Source: Anderseniella sp963787895 (GTDB lineage Bacteria; Pseudomonadota; Alphaproteobacteria; Rhizobiales; Aestuariivirgaceae). From it: a stretch of DNA of 64,000 bases. The translations under genes were made by a program, and so were the position numbers. The stretch covers positions 620,001 through 684,000 of the forward strand of contig CAWBEX010000007.1 in the NCBI GenBank assembly GCA_963787895.1, written 5' to 3'. The notes below the pieces were generated by a model. That model was given only the letters and a program-made list of their open reading frames with translations. It ran no database searches and had not been told where the DNA came from. Within the stretch, counting starts at the first letter, position 1. Each line of letters starts with the position of its first letter. This document shows positions 1 through 7,516 of this stretch, one piece after another.

Positions 1-1173
1 CGAGGCATGCATGCCTGCTGCCTCGTACAACATGTTGACCCCTGACATGGCTGTAAGTGCTGCATTGACGCCATGTTCCGCGCCTGCCTGCATGTCGGGC
101 AGCTTGCTGTCGGCCATGCCCGCAGCCGAGCCGGTCGGCAAGTCATAGAACTGACCCATCTGTGCGCACGCCGAGGAAATCAGCGCCTGTTCGCCAGAGC
201 CGCCGGACATGGCGCCAGTGCGCAGGTCGGAAACAAACGGCCAAGGCCCGAATATGGCCGGAGCGCCCGGCACAATGGCATTGACGTAGACCAGGCCGGC
301 CAGACATTCGGCGATTGCCTGCACAACCGTGCCGGCCAGGGCTGCAGGCGAGGTCGCGCCCGCCTGCGCAGCTGAGAGAAGCAGCACCGGCATACCGCCA
401 CGCACCGCAACTTCAAGGCAGCGGCATGCATCCTCAGCCCAGTTCAACGGCGGCACCACAAAGCAGTTGGACTGGCTGACAAATGGACGTTCACGCCACT
501 TCGCTTCGCTGCCAGCAACAAGGTGGCATATCTCGAGGCACTCGCGCACATGGTCGGGATCAACCATTGAAGTGCCGACATGCTTGTTGGTGCCGGCAAG
601 GCAGGCATAAAGCGTGTTTATGTCCAGATCACGCGCCTCCACCATGTCTCGTGCTACAACAGGGCGCTGGTAAAAGTGAATGTGCTCGCAATTGTCCACA
701 ATGCGCCCGGCATCATAGAGATCGACGAGGAAAGATTCCCGGTAGTTCTCGGTCTCCGGCTCGACAATGTGAACGGCAGCACCCGCTGTGCCGAAGTGCA
801 CCTTGCTTCCCCATGGTTCGAGATCAAACTTCGGATCCCGCGCATACAGCGGGAAGTGCCGGCCGCAAATGGCCAGCGTGTCTTCGACAAGCGCCCTGGG
901 AAATCGCAACCGGCCATCATCGCCTTGCCAGCAGCCCTTTGCGGTCAGCAGTTCCACGCATGACGGGATGGAGTTTGTCATTCCCACCTGCTCAAGCAGT
1001 TTGAGCGCCGCCTGGTTGATCTTTTCCAGATCGGACTGTTGTAGCGGCTTGTATTGCCCGCCGGTTAGCCCTGGCCTTACGGCCGCAAGTTCCATCGGTA
1101 TGGCGGTTGATCTGAGTGCCTTGCGTGCCTCGCGCCCGCCACGGCGGCGGCTGATGTCTTCTGCGACTGACAT
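1..1173 (-). CDS. MttB-superfamily corrinoid methyltransferase, C-terminus cut by window edge
   Basis: The reverse strand is open from an ATG at 1173 to the window edge, giving the first 391 residues of a protein normally about 510-530 long. It matches the non-pyrrolysine trimethylamine methyltransferase superfamily (COG5598-type), which moves a methyl group from a quaternary or tertiary amine to a corrinoid protein. Visible family features are the N-terminal segment LEKINQAALKLLEQVG, a middle part with GTAGAAVHIVEPE, and PAIFGPWPFVSDLRTGAMSGG later. There is no in-frame amber codon, so pyrrolysine is not used. The first 20 residues are basic (SRRRGG, ARKALR), as in the two paralogues here. 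It is divergent from the LysR gene at 1365. Substrate is unknown; glycine betaine, proline betaine or carnitine are family precedents. Confidence 0.88.
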   Translation of the reverse strand, partial: MSVAEDISRRRGGREARKALRSTAIPMELAAVRPGLTGGQYKPLQQSDLEKINQAALKLLEQVGMTNSIPSCVELLTAKGCWQGDDGRLRFPRALVEDTLAICGRHFPLYARDPKFDLEPWGSKVHFGTAGAAVHIVEPETENYRESFLVDLYDAGRIVDNCEHIHFYQRPVVARDMVEARDLDINTLYACLAGTNKHVGTSMVDPDHVRECLEICHLVAGSEAKWRERPFVSQSNCFVVPPLNWAEDACRCLEVAVRGGMPVLLLSAAQAGATSPAALAGTVVQAIAECLAGLVYVNAIVPGAPAIFGPWPFVSDLRTGAMSGGSGEQALISSACAQMGQFYDLPTGSAAGMADSKLPDMQAGAEHGVNAALTAMSGVNMLYEAAGMHAS

Positions 1174-1258
1174 TTGATGGTCCTGAGAGGTGTTTCAGAG
1201 AAGCCGGATTGTGCGCTTCAGGTGCAGATTTGGAAAGCGCATACTTCTAAAACCATGT

Positions 1259-1271
1259 TGAGATAATTTCA
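1259..1271. promoter_or_regulatory. Candidate LysR box between mttB-like gene and LysR gene
   Basis: TGAGATAATTTCA is a near-perfect inverted repeat with the T-N11-A spacing used by LysR regulators. It lies in the 191-bp divergent gap, about 86 bp upstream of the mttB-like start and 94 bp upstream of the regulator GTG. Site function is inferred from pattern and position only. Confidence 0.35.
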
Positions 1272-1364
1272 CCAAACTCCCCCATTTTGTCATTGCTGCT
1301 TTTGCCGTTCACATTGATATTGCAAGCGTTGAAACCGGGTTGCTTGAAAGAAGGATTGCGAACA

Positions 1365-2297
1365 GTGGCGAAACGAAATCTGCCGCCATTACGGGCTTTA
1401 ACTGCGTTTGAAGCCTCTGCGCGCCTTGGCAGCTTCTCCCGGGCCGCGATTGAGCTGGGGTTGACGCGTTCAGCCATTTCCCACCAGATCAAGTCTCTGG
1501 AAGAGACTCTGGGTGTTGATCTGTTCTCACGCGAAGGCAAGCGTGCAGAACTAACCGGGTCAGGCCAGGTGTACTACCCGGCCGTGCGTGAAGCCTTCGA
1601 TCAGATTGAAAGCCAGACACAGGTAATTCGCCCCCGCTCATCGGAGAACGAGCTCACCGTTCAGGTTTATGTGACGGTGGCGATGAAATGGCTGCTGCCA
1701 CGCCTGCATGACTTCGAGCGCTCGCACCCCAACATGAAGGTCCGGCTCTCGACATCGTATTTTCACTGGGACTACGACGCAGACAATGCCGACGTTGGCA
1801 TCATTCTGGCACGCAGCCGCGACGAAGATCATTACTACCGCAACCTTTTCCGTTCTGTGCTGAAGCCGGTTTGCGCCCCTGGCTACCTTGACAAGGCCGG
1901 AAGCATCACGTCGCCGAGCGATCTGGTCAATCACCGGCTGCTGCACGTCTACAACGCCGAAGAAGACTGGCGATTGTGGTTGAAGGCGGCTGGTGCGGGC
2001 GAGGCAAAACCATCCAGCACACTGGTCTTTGACAGCTATCTGCTTGCGCAGGAAGCCGCCGTTGCAGGGCAAGGCTTCGCAATGACCATTGGACCGTTCG
2101 CGCGTGACGAACTGTCAAGCGGGCGGTTGGTGGAGCCGACTGATTTTGCGGTGCCGCACCAGCACTGGTGGGCGTTTGCCTGCCGCGCAACGCACCGGCT
2201 GCTTCCGAAAGTGAAATTGTTCGAGGAATGGCTCTTGGCCCAGGTCGCCAGTGATGAATTGATCGCTGCAGATGCAAGAAAGGTTGAAAGTACATGA
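1365..2297 (+). CDS. LysR-family transcriptional regulator, GcvA-like
   Basis: The product is a 310-residue LysR regulator. The winged-helix DNA-binding part is at about residues 5-65, with PPLRALTAFEASARLGSFS and the recognition helix LTRSAISHQIKSLE. A periplasmic-binding-like effector domain follows at about 90-300. The GTG at 1365 is preferred over the upstream ATG at 1287 because a GAAAGAAGGA ribosome site lies just upstream and the LysR domain starts at once. The stop overlaps the start of the next mttB-like gene by 4 bp (ATGA), so the two are translationally coupled. Divergence from another mttB-like gene suggests it controls both methyltransferases. The effector is probably the methylated amine or its product; that is inference. 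Confidence 0.9.
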   Translation: MAKRNLPPLRALTAFEASARLGSFSRAAIELGLTRSAISHQIKSLEETLGVDLFSREGKRAELTGSGQVYYPAVREAFDQIESQTQVIRPRSSENELTVQVYVTVAMKWLLPRLHDFERSHPNMKVRLSTSYFHWDYDADNADVGIILARSRDEDHYYRNLFRSVLKPVCAPGYLDKAGSITSPSDLVNHRLLHVYNAEEDWRLWLKAAGAGEAKPSSTLVFDSYLLAQEAAVAGQGFAMTIGPFARDELSSGRLVEPTDFAVPHQHWWAFACRATHRLLPKVKLFEEWLLAQVASDELIAADARKVEST

Positions 2298-3862
2298 GTG
2301 GAGATGTCGAGATGCAGGGTCGGCGCACCCGCAAGCGTGGCGATGCCAGACGCGCTGCGGCATCAGCCAGCGCCGCACCGGCTAGACTGGCGCAGCAGGC
2401 ACCTGGGCAGGCAAGGGTTCTGTTTGAACCTGCCCGCATGGTTTCGGAAGATGAGCTGCACGCGATCCATCTGGCCTCGCTTGAGGTGCTGGAGACAATC
2501 GGCATCGACGTGATGCTGCCGCAGGCGCGCGCTTACTTCGCCAAGGCCGGAGCGCAAATCGAAGGTGAGCGCGTGCGCATACCCGGTGATGTCGTCATGC
2601 ACGCAATTGAGACTGCGCCATCGTCGTTTATGTTTCATGCCCGCAACCCCGCCCGCTCTATTCGCATCGGCGACGGCTGGCTGGCCTTTGGCACGGTAGG
2701 CTCTGCACCCAATGCATCAGATGTCGAAGGCGGCCGCAGACCAGGAAATCTGAAAGACTATCGCGGCTTCCTGAAGCTGGCACAAAGTTTCAACTGTATT
2801 GACTTTGTGTCCGGCTACCCGGTTGAGCCTATCGACGTGCACGCTTCGGTTCGCCACCTTGTCGCGCTGAAGGACATGGCACTGCTCACCGAGAAACCGT
2901 TTCATGCCTACTCGCTGGGCGAGGAACGCATACGGGACGGTATCGAGATAGCCCGGATTGCGCGCGGCATCTCACACGAGCAGCTTGAACGCGAACCCTC
3001 CTTGTTCACCATCATCAACACCAACTCTCCGCTGAAGATGGATACCCCCATGTTGCAGGGTGTAATCGAGATGGCGCGCCGCAATCAGATTGTTTGCATC
3101 ACACCGTTCACTCTGGCCGGAGCCATGGCCCCCGTGACCGTGGCAGGTGCGCTGGTGCAGCAGAACGCTGAAGCACTCGCCGGGATTGCCTTGACGCAAC
3201 TGGTCCGGCCCGGGTCGCCCGTCATCTATGGTGGCTTCACATCGAATGTCGACATGAAGTCCGGAGCGCCCGCATTCGGCACGCCCGAATACATGAAGGC
3301 TGCGATCGTTGGTGGTCAATTGGCCCGTAAATATTCAGTGCCCTACCGCACTTCCAACACCTGCGCAGCCAATGCCATTGACGCTCAGGCCGCTTATGAA
3401 AGCGTGTTTTCGTTGTGGGGTGTGACCATGGGCGGCGGCAACCTGGTAATGCACGGCGCAGGCTGGATGGAGGGTGGTCTGGTTGCGAGCTTTGAGAAGT
3501 TCATTCTGGACTGCGATTTGATTCAGATGGTCAAGTCGTTCTTGCAACCCCTTGAAATGACTCGTGATGCTCTGGGTCTTGAAGCAATGGCTGAAGTCGG
3601 CCCTGGCGGACATTTCTTTGGCTGTGCACACACGATGGCCCGCTACGAAACGGCGTTTTACTCGCCCATCATTTCCGATTGGCGCAATTTCGAGCAGTGG
3701 CAAGCGGCCGGTGCCCCCGATGCCCGCGACAAGGCGCAGGCAGTGCTGAAGCAGGTGATGGCAGCATATCAGCCCCCTGAAATTGATGCTGCAATTGAAC
3801 TGGAACTGGAAGCCTTCGTGGCAAAGCGCACCGAAGAAGGAGGCGCGCCAACCGACTTCTAG
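2294..3862 (+). CDS. MttB-superfamily corrinoid methyltransferase 2
   Basis: This is a complete 522-residue member of the trimethylamine methyltransferase superfamily without pyrrolysine. Family features are LASLEVLETIGIDVMLP near the N-terminus, ARNPARSIRIG, the PVTVAGALVQQNAEALAGIALTQL barrel segment, and a GPGGHFFGCAHT block near the C-terminus, shared with the paralogue at 12589. Residues 1-35 form a basic, Ala-rich low-complexity tail (GRRTRKRGDARRAA) ahead of the conserved fold. The ATG overlaps the LysR stop by 4 bp, so translation is coupled to the regulator. The expected role is transfer of a methyl group from an N-methylated compound to a corrinoid carrier. The substrate cannot be read from sequence. 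Confidence 0.9.
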   Translation: MSGDVEMQGRRTRKRGDARRAAASASAAPARLAQQAPGQARVLFEPARMVSEDELHAIHLASLEVLETIGIDVMLPQARAYFAKAGAQIEGERVRIPGDVVMHAIETAPSSFMFHARNPARSIRIGDGWLAFGTVGSAPNASDVEGGRRPGNLKDYRGFLKLAQSFNCIDFVSGYPVEPIDVHASVRHLVALKDMALLTEKPFHAYSLGEERIRDGIEIARIARGISHEQLEREPSLFTIINTNSPLKMDTPMLQGVIEMARRNQIVCITPFTLAGAMAPVTVAGALVQQNAEALAGIALTQLVRPGSPVIYGGFTSNVDMKSGAPAFGTPEYMKAAIVGGQLARKYSVPYRTSNTCAANAIDAQAAYESVFSLWGVTMGGGNLVMHGAGWMEGGLVASFEKFILDCDLIQMVKSFLQPLEMTRDALGLEAMAEVGPGGHFFGCAHTMARYETAFYSPIISDWRNFEQWQAAGAPDARDKAQAVLKQVMAAYQPPEIDAAIELELEAFVAKRTEEGGAPTDF

Positions 3863-3886
3863 GGCAGGGGCTGGCTGCACCTTCAC

Positions 3887-3910
3887 ACCCCGGCAATCTT
3901 GCACCGGGGT
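3887..3910 (+). terminator. Hairpin after mttB-like gene 2
   Basis: ACCCCGG and CCGGGGT form a perfect 7-bp stem around a 10-base loop, 24 bp after the stop codon. It is followed by CCTTTC, so the U-tract is weak. It is a plausible terminator between the methyltransferase and the outer-membrane protein gene. Confidence 0.5.
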
Positions 3911-4036
3911 CCTTTCACATATGTGACGGCCTTGCCTTGCTATTGTCATTGCTTCGGCTTGTTGCCGGCTGCATTCAGGCCCGATTGCCGGTTACTGGTT
4001 CTTTTTGGGACGGGTAGTCGACGAGGGGACAACCCG

Positions 4037-4717
4037 ATGCAGAAACCGATACGACTGGCCGCATGCATGCTGGCCACAATTTCTACTCAAGCGTTGGCAG
4101 ACGGAAAGGGTGACTTTCTTGGAGCGTCACCCAATATTGACTGGTCCGGCCTTTATGCGGGAGCCTCTATCGGCTTCGGTTGGGGCGAAGCAACCCAGAA
4201 CTATGATCGCGCCGGCGACCATGGCGCTGCCACACTTGAACCCGATGGTGCCACCGGCTCCGCGATAGCCGGGTACAACTGGATGCTGAATGATCAGTGG
4301 CTTGTCGGCGTGGAAGGTGAGCTTGGCGTGCTTGGCGTCTCGCAAGGTGCGACAGAGGTCTTCGACGGTCACATCTGGAGCAGTGAGTTTGGTCCGTTCA
4401 TGTCCACCCTGCGCGGCCGGGTCGGATATGCATTCGGCGACGTTGTTATGTATGGAACCGGGGGACTTGCCCTGGCCGGCATTACCGATATTTCGATCGG
4501 TAACACGCCGGGTGAAACAGCCAGCGAGGACAATGTGCGCGCCGGCTGGGCAATCGGTTTCGGTGCCGATTATGCACTCGACAATGACTGGAGATTGCGT
4601 GGCGAATTCCTGCACATGGATTTTGGGCGCAAGGACGGTCTGAGCGACAATGCCGAGGCCTATTCGTTTGACAACTCGTTGAATCTGCTTCGTGTCGGGC
4701 TGACCCGCAGTTTCTAG
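4037..4717 (+). CDS. Outer-membrane beta-barrel protein, Omp25/Omp31 type
   Basis: The product is a 226-residue precursor. A Sec signal peptide ends near ALA (residues 1-18), followed by WSGLYAGASIGFGWGEA, the opening strand typical of the rhizobial/brucella Omp25-Omp31 porin-like family. Alternating strands then run to a C-terminal LLRVGLTRSF, with the terminal Phe expected for BAM recognition. GAGGGGA precedes the ATG at 4037; an in-frame extension to 3899 lacks a ribosome site and would bury the signal peptide. These small eight-strand barrels are structural or adhesive surface proteins. Nothing ties it to the neighbouring methyltransferases. Confidence 0.85.
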   Translation: MQKPIRLAACMLATISTQALADGKGDFLGASPNIDWSGLYAGASIGFGWGEATQNYDRAGDHGAATLEPDGATGSAIAGYNWMLNDQWLVGVEGELGVLGVSQGATEVFDGHIWSSEFGPFMSTLRGRVGYAFGDVVMYGTGGLALAGITDISIGNTPGETASEDNVRAGWAIGFGADYALDNDWRLRGEFLHMDFGRKDGLSDNAEAYSFDNSLNLLRVGLTRSF

Positions 4718-4811
4718 TGCATTCATTACCTGCGAGTCATTTGCGGCAAGTGGTGTACGAATCGCGATAGGCATAATTCGTCCCGCTTCCTGATACGCGA
4801 TTGGCGCTGCA

Positions 4812-5234
4812 TTGGAACTCGCTATTCTGTTCGGCTCTGCCTTTCTGGCAGCTACACTCCTACCGGCCCAGTCGGAGGCGGTGTTGCTCGCCATGCAGGC
4901 GAAAGATGTTGCTCCAGCGGTGACTTTGCTGCTGGTCGCAAGTTTGGGCAACACGCTTGGCGCCTGCGTCAACTATACTCTCGGCTACTTTGCTGCGCGA
5001 ATGCGGGAGCATGCCTGGTTCCCGGCCACCCTAAAGCAACTTGAACGTGCTGAACGCTGGTACGCGAAATGGGGCATATGGAGCCTGTTGCTGAGTTGGG
5101 TTCCGTTCATCGGTGACCCGCTAACGGTAATTGCCGGTCTGCTGCGCACGCCCTTTTGGAAATTCCTCATTATGGTGGCGATGGCAAAATCCGGGCGCTA
5201 CGCTGCGTTGATGTGGCTGGCTTACTGCTGGTGA
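4812..5234 (+). CDS. YqaA-like DedA/VTT-family inner-membrane protein
   Basis: The product is a 140-residue membrane protein. It matches the short YqaA branch of the DedA (SNARE-associated/VTT) family: FLAATLLPAQSEAVLLAM, VASLGNTLGACVNYTLGY, an amphipathic RAERWYAKWGIWSLLLSW re-entrant stretch, and GDPLTVIAGLLRTPFWKFL. Family members are thought to act in lipid scrambling or envelope homeostasis. The start is a TTG at 4812; a stop at 4791 allows little upstream extension (only ATT as an alternative). Convergent with the secreted protein gene at 5247, with 12 bp between them. Confidence 0.8.
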   Translation: MELAILFGSAFLAATLLPAQSEAVLLAMQAKDVAPAVTLLLVASLGNTLGACVNYTLGYFAARMREHAWFPATLKQLERAERWYAKWGIWSLLLSWVPFIGDPLTVIAGLLRTPFWKFLIMVAMAKSGRYAALMWLAYCW

Positions 5235-5246
5235 CCTGAACTGTTT

Positions 5247-5753
5247 TCAGAAACCGAACCCAAAACCGCTGGACTTGAACGCACGCGAACCGAAGAAGTT
5301 TTTCCTGAAGCGGGGGCCGGAACTGCGGAACGGCCTTGTGCCGAAGAAATTCTTCTTGAACCGTGCATTTGGAAGTTTGAAATGCCGCTCGGAATATCGC
5401 TCACCACCAACCAGCCCGTCGCTGAACCCAATTCCTCTGGACTTGAAAAAGCGCTTGCTTAGGCCGGAGCGGTAGGGTGTGCCGGCTATGCCCTGGCCAT
5501 TGTCGGGAAAGTTGCTGTGCGCTAGCGGGCCGTAACCTAGAATGCGGCGCACCTGACCGCGTGTGTGTCTATGGGGTTTGATCTTGCGCACGTAGGTGCC
5601 GACCCTGATGACAGGGGTAGCGGGCTGCATTGCCGCTGCGTTGAAGCGGCTGTGCAAAGGCCCCGACACAGGTGCCGCCGATGTGGCCGTAAACATGGAA
5701 ATGAACAATGTGGCTGCCAGCGGCAGCGCTATACGCGTGACTGAGGTGGGCAC
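5247..5753 (-). CDS. Secreted basic protein with C-terminal KNFFG repeats, unknown function
   Basis: A GTG start follows a clear AAGGAG ribosome site with 7-bp spacing, which supports a real gene. The 168-residue product has a Sec signal peptide (about residues 1-27, ending TSAAP). The middle VRKIKPHRHTRGQVRRILG is rich in His and Arg. The C-terminal 45 residues repeat a unit F-[KR]-KNFFG-[ST]-R followed by F-[KR]-SSG, at least twice perfect and once degenerate (KRFFKSRG), ending in FGFGF. I do not recognise the family. The aromatic/basic repeats could bind polymer, wall or nucleic acid, but no function can be assigned. Confidence 0.65.
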   Translation of the reverse strand: MPTSVTRIALPLAATLFISMFTATSAAPVSGPLHSRFNAAAMQPATPVIRVGTYVRKIKPHRHTRGQVRRILGYGPLAHSNFPDNGQGIAGTPYRSGLSKRFFKSRGIGFSDGLVGGERYSERHFKLPNARFKKNFFGTRPFRSSGPRFRKNFFGSRAFKSSGFGFGF

Positions 5754-5904
5754 AAATCTGCTCCTTGACTAACTGACGTGCCGCACCAGTTGTCATCTAA
5801 CCTAGCTGGATTTTTGCGGTTTGACCATACAAACTCGGAATTGCAACCAGCCTGCCGGTCATGACAGGGTGTGCTGCAGTGTAGCCACGCCTCTGGAAGC
5901 GCAA

Positions 5905-6525
5905 ATGAAAACCATAGATTACTATTACTCCACCCGTTCCAACTTCACCCTGCTGGGTGCCTACCGCATCAATGCGCTGGCCAGCAAGTACAAGCGCAGG
6001 ATCCTTCACCGCCCGATCTTGCTGTCCGAAACCATGAAGCCGTTGATGGCGACGCCGTTTGATTTGCGCCCCGCCATCTTGCGCAACTATGCCATGCGCG
6101 ATGCACTGCGCACTGCTGATCATCTGGGCATCCCCTTGCTGCGCGAACCGGTGCATCACCTGGGGCCGGTCGAATTGCCGTCGGGCATTGTCATTGCTGC
6201 GCAAACCGCCATAGCAAGGGGCGAGAAGGGCAATGTCGATACGTTGAGCCTGAAAGTGCTGGAAGCGCTGTGGCTGCACGACAGGGATATTGCTGACGAG
6301 AAGGTTGTGGCAGAGCTGGTTGAGTTGTCAGGCTTCGACGATGCGGGCGCACTCATTGAAGAAGCCATGAGCGCCTCTACCCAGGCTGAATTGATGCGCA
6401 ACTGCACAGAAGCCATCATTCGGGGCGTTATCGGCGCACCGACATACTTCGTGGACGAAGAACCGTTTTATGGCCAGGACCGGCTGGACTATGTCGAGCG
6501 CGCGTTGGCCTCCGTCTCTCGCTGA
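5905..6525 (+). CDS. DsbA-family protein, 2-hydroxychromene-2-carboxylate isomerase-like
   Basis: This 206-residue protein has the DsbA/GST-kappa fold typical of 2-hydroxychromene-2-carboxylate isomerases. The N-terminal strand is MKTIDYYYSTRSNFTLLG, with a Ser near the glutathione-binding position instead of CxxC. There is a helical insertion (about 60-150), and the conserved C-terminal segment GVIGAPTYFVDEEPFYGQDRLDYVERAL. The ATG at 5905 matches the family start; the reading frame is open further upstream without a ribosome site. Characterised relatives act in naphthalene degradation, but most homologues have no known substrate. No aromatic-catabolism genes are adjacent. Confidence 0.8.
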   Translation: MKTIDYYYSTRSNFTLLGAYRINALASKYKRRILHRPILLSETMKPLMATPFDLRPAILRNYAMRDALRTADHLGIPLLREPVHHLGPVELPSGIVIAAQTAIARGEKGNVDTLSLKVLEALWLHDRDIADEKVVAELVELSGFDDAGALIEEAMSASTQAELMRNCTEAIIRGVIGAPTYFVDEEPFYGQDRLDYVERALASVSR

Positions 6526-6585
6526 GCTGCCCGCGCCATACATTGCCATGGCTCACTTGCCGGCGCCGGAGTTGCCGGTACAGAC

Positions 6586-7431
6586 CTATTGGTTCTTGGC
6601 CGCAGCTGTCAGAAGTTCGTCGATCTCCGCGAAGCTTGCCGCATATTGTGTGAATTCGAACGTGCCCTTGTCTCGCACTTCGCGCGCCGCCTGGAGGAAG
6701 CCGCCGATTGCCGCGCGGGCAAACGATGAGCCCATGGAAATGCGCCTGACGCCTGCCGCTTGCAAATCGCGCACTGTGAAGTGGGAAGCAGCGGTGCCGA
6801 CGACGACATTGACAGGTTTGGTGACAGCCTTGCAGACGCGTTCTATGTCGGCGATGTTGCTGAGGCCTGGTGCATAAAGCACGTCTGCGCCAGCCGCCTC
6901 AAAGGCGATGAGCCGTGATATGGTATCTTCCAGATCAGGCCGGCCGTGCAGGAAGTTCTCAGCCCTTGCCGTCAGCACAAACGGCCGTTTGAGATTGTCA
7001 CGCGCCTGGCATGCAGCAGAAATGCGTTCGACCGAATGCTGGAAGTCTATGATGGGGGCGTCGGGCTTGCCCGAGGTGTCTTCTATCGTGCACCCGGCCA
7101 GGCCTGTGTGGGCTGCCTCGCGGATGGTTTCTGCAACAGTGTCCGGGCGCAGGCCAAAACCGTTTTCAAGGTCGGCCGACACCGGCAGATTGGTTGCCTT
7201 GACCATTGCTGTGCAGTGGGCAAGTGCTTCCCTTCGCGAAACCTCGCCCGGCCAGTCCCGCTTTCCCTGGGTGAACGCATAACCGGCGCTGGTTGTGGCA
7301 ATAGCTTCAAACCCCATAGCCTGCAAAATGCGTGCAGAGCCTGCATCCCAGGCATTGGGCAAAATGAGGACTTTGTCCTCGCGAGTGTGGAGTTGCGCAA
7401 ACAGTTCGGCTTTCTGCTTGGTATACGGCAT
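6586..7431 (-). CDS. Isocitrate lyase/PEP mutase-family protein
   Basis: The 281-residue protein belongs to the ICL/PEP-mutase TIM-barrel superfamily. The pattern is ILPNAWDAGSARILQAMGF, then the metal-site region PVSADLENGFG, then GCTIEDTSG, then AGADVLYAPGL. The KKCGH loop of true isocitrate and methylisocitrate lyases is absent, so those activities are unlikely. Relatives cleave or form C-C or P-C bonds of small 2-oxo acids. The ATG at 7431 has a strong AGGAGG site 8 bp upstream; an extension to 7470 does not. It lies 85 bp after the corrinoid activator on the same strand and may be the last gene of that operon. Confidence 0.82.
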   Translation of the reverse strand: MPYTKQKAELFAQLHTREDKVLILPNAWDAGSARILQAMGFEAIATTSAGYAFTQGKRDWPGEVSRREALAHCTAMVKATNLPVSADLENGFGLRPDTVAETIREAAHTGLAGCTIEDTSGKPDAPIIDFQHSVERISAACQARDNLKRPFVLTARAENFLHGRPDLEDTISRLIAFEAAGADVLYAPGLSNIADIERVCKAVTKPVNVVVGTAASHFTVRDLQAAGVRRISMGSSFARAAIGGFLQAAREVRDKGTFEFTQYAASFAEIDELLTAAAKNQ

Positions 7432-7516
7432 CGCTGGCCCCTCCTGTATGCTTACGTAAGCATCAGACAAGATTGTGCCACTACCGTGTCAGTGCGCAAC
7501 TGACATGGATCAATCG

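Noticed and set aside
6586..7431. Isocitrate or methylisocitrate lyase
   Set aside because: The KKCGH catalytic loop is missing; only superfamily membership is supported.
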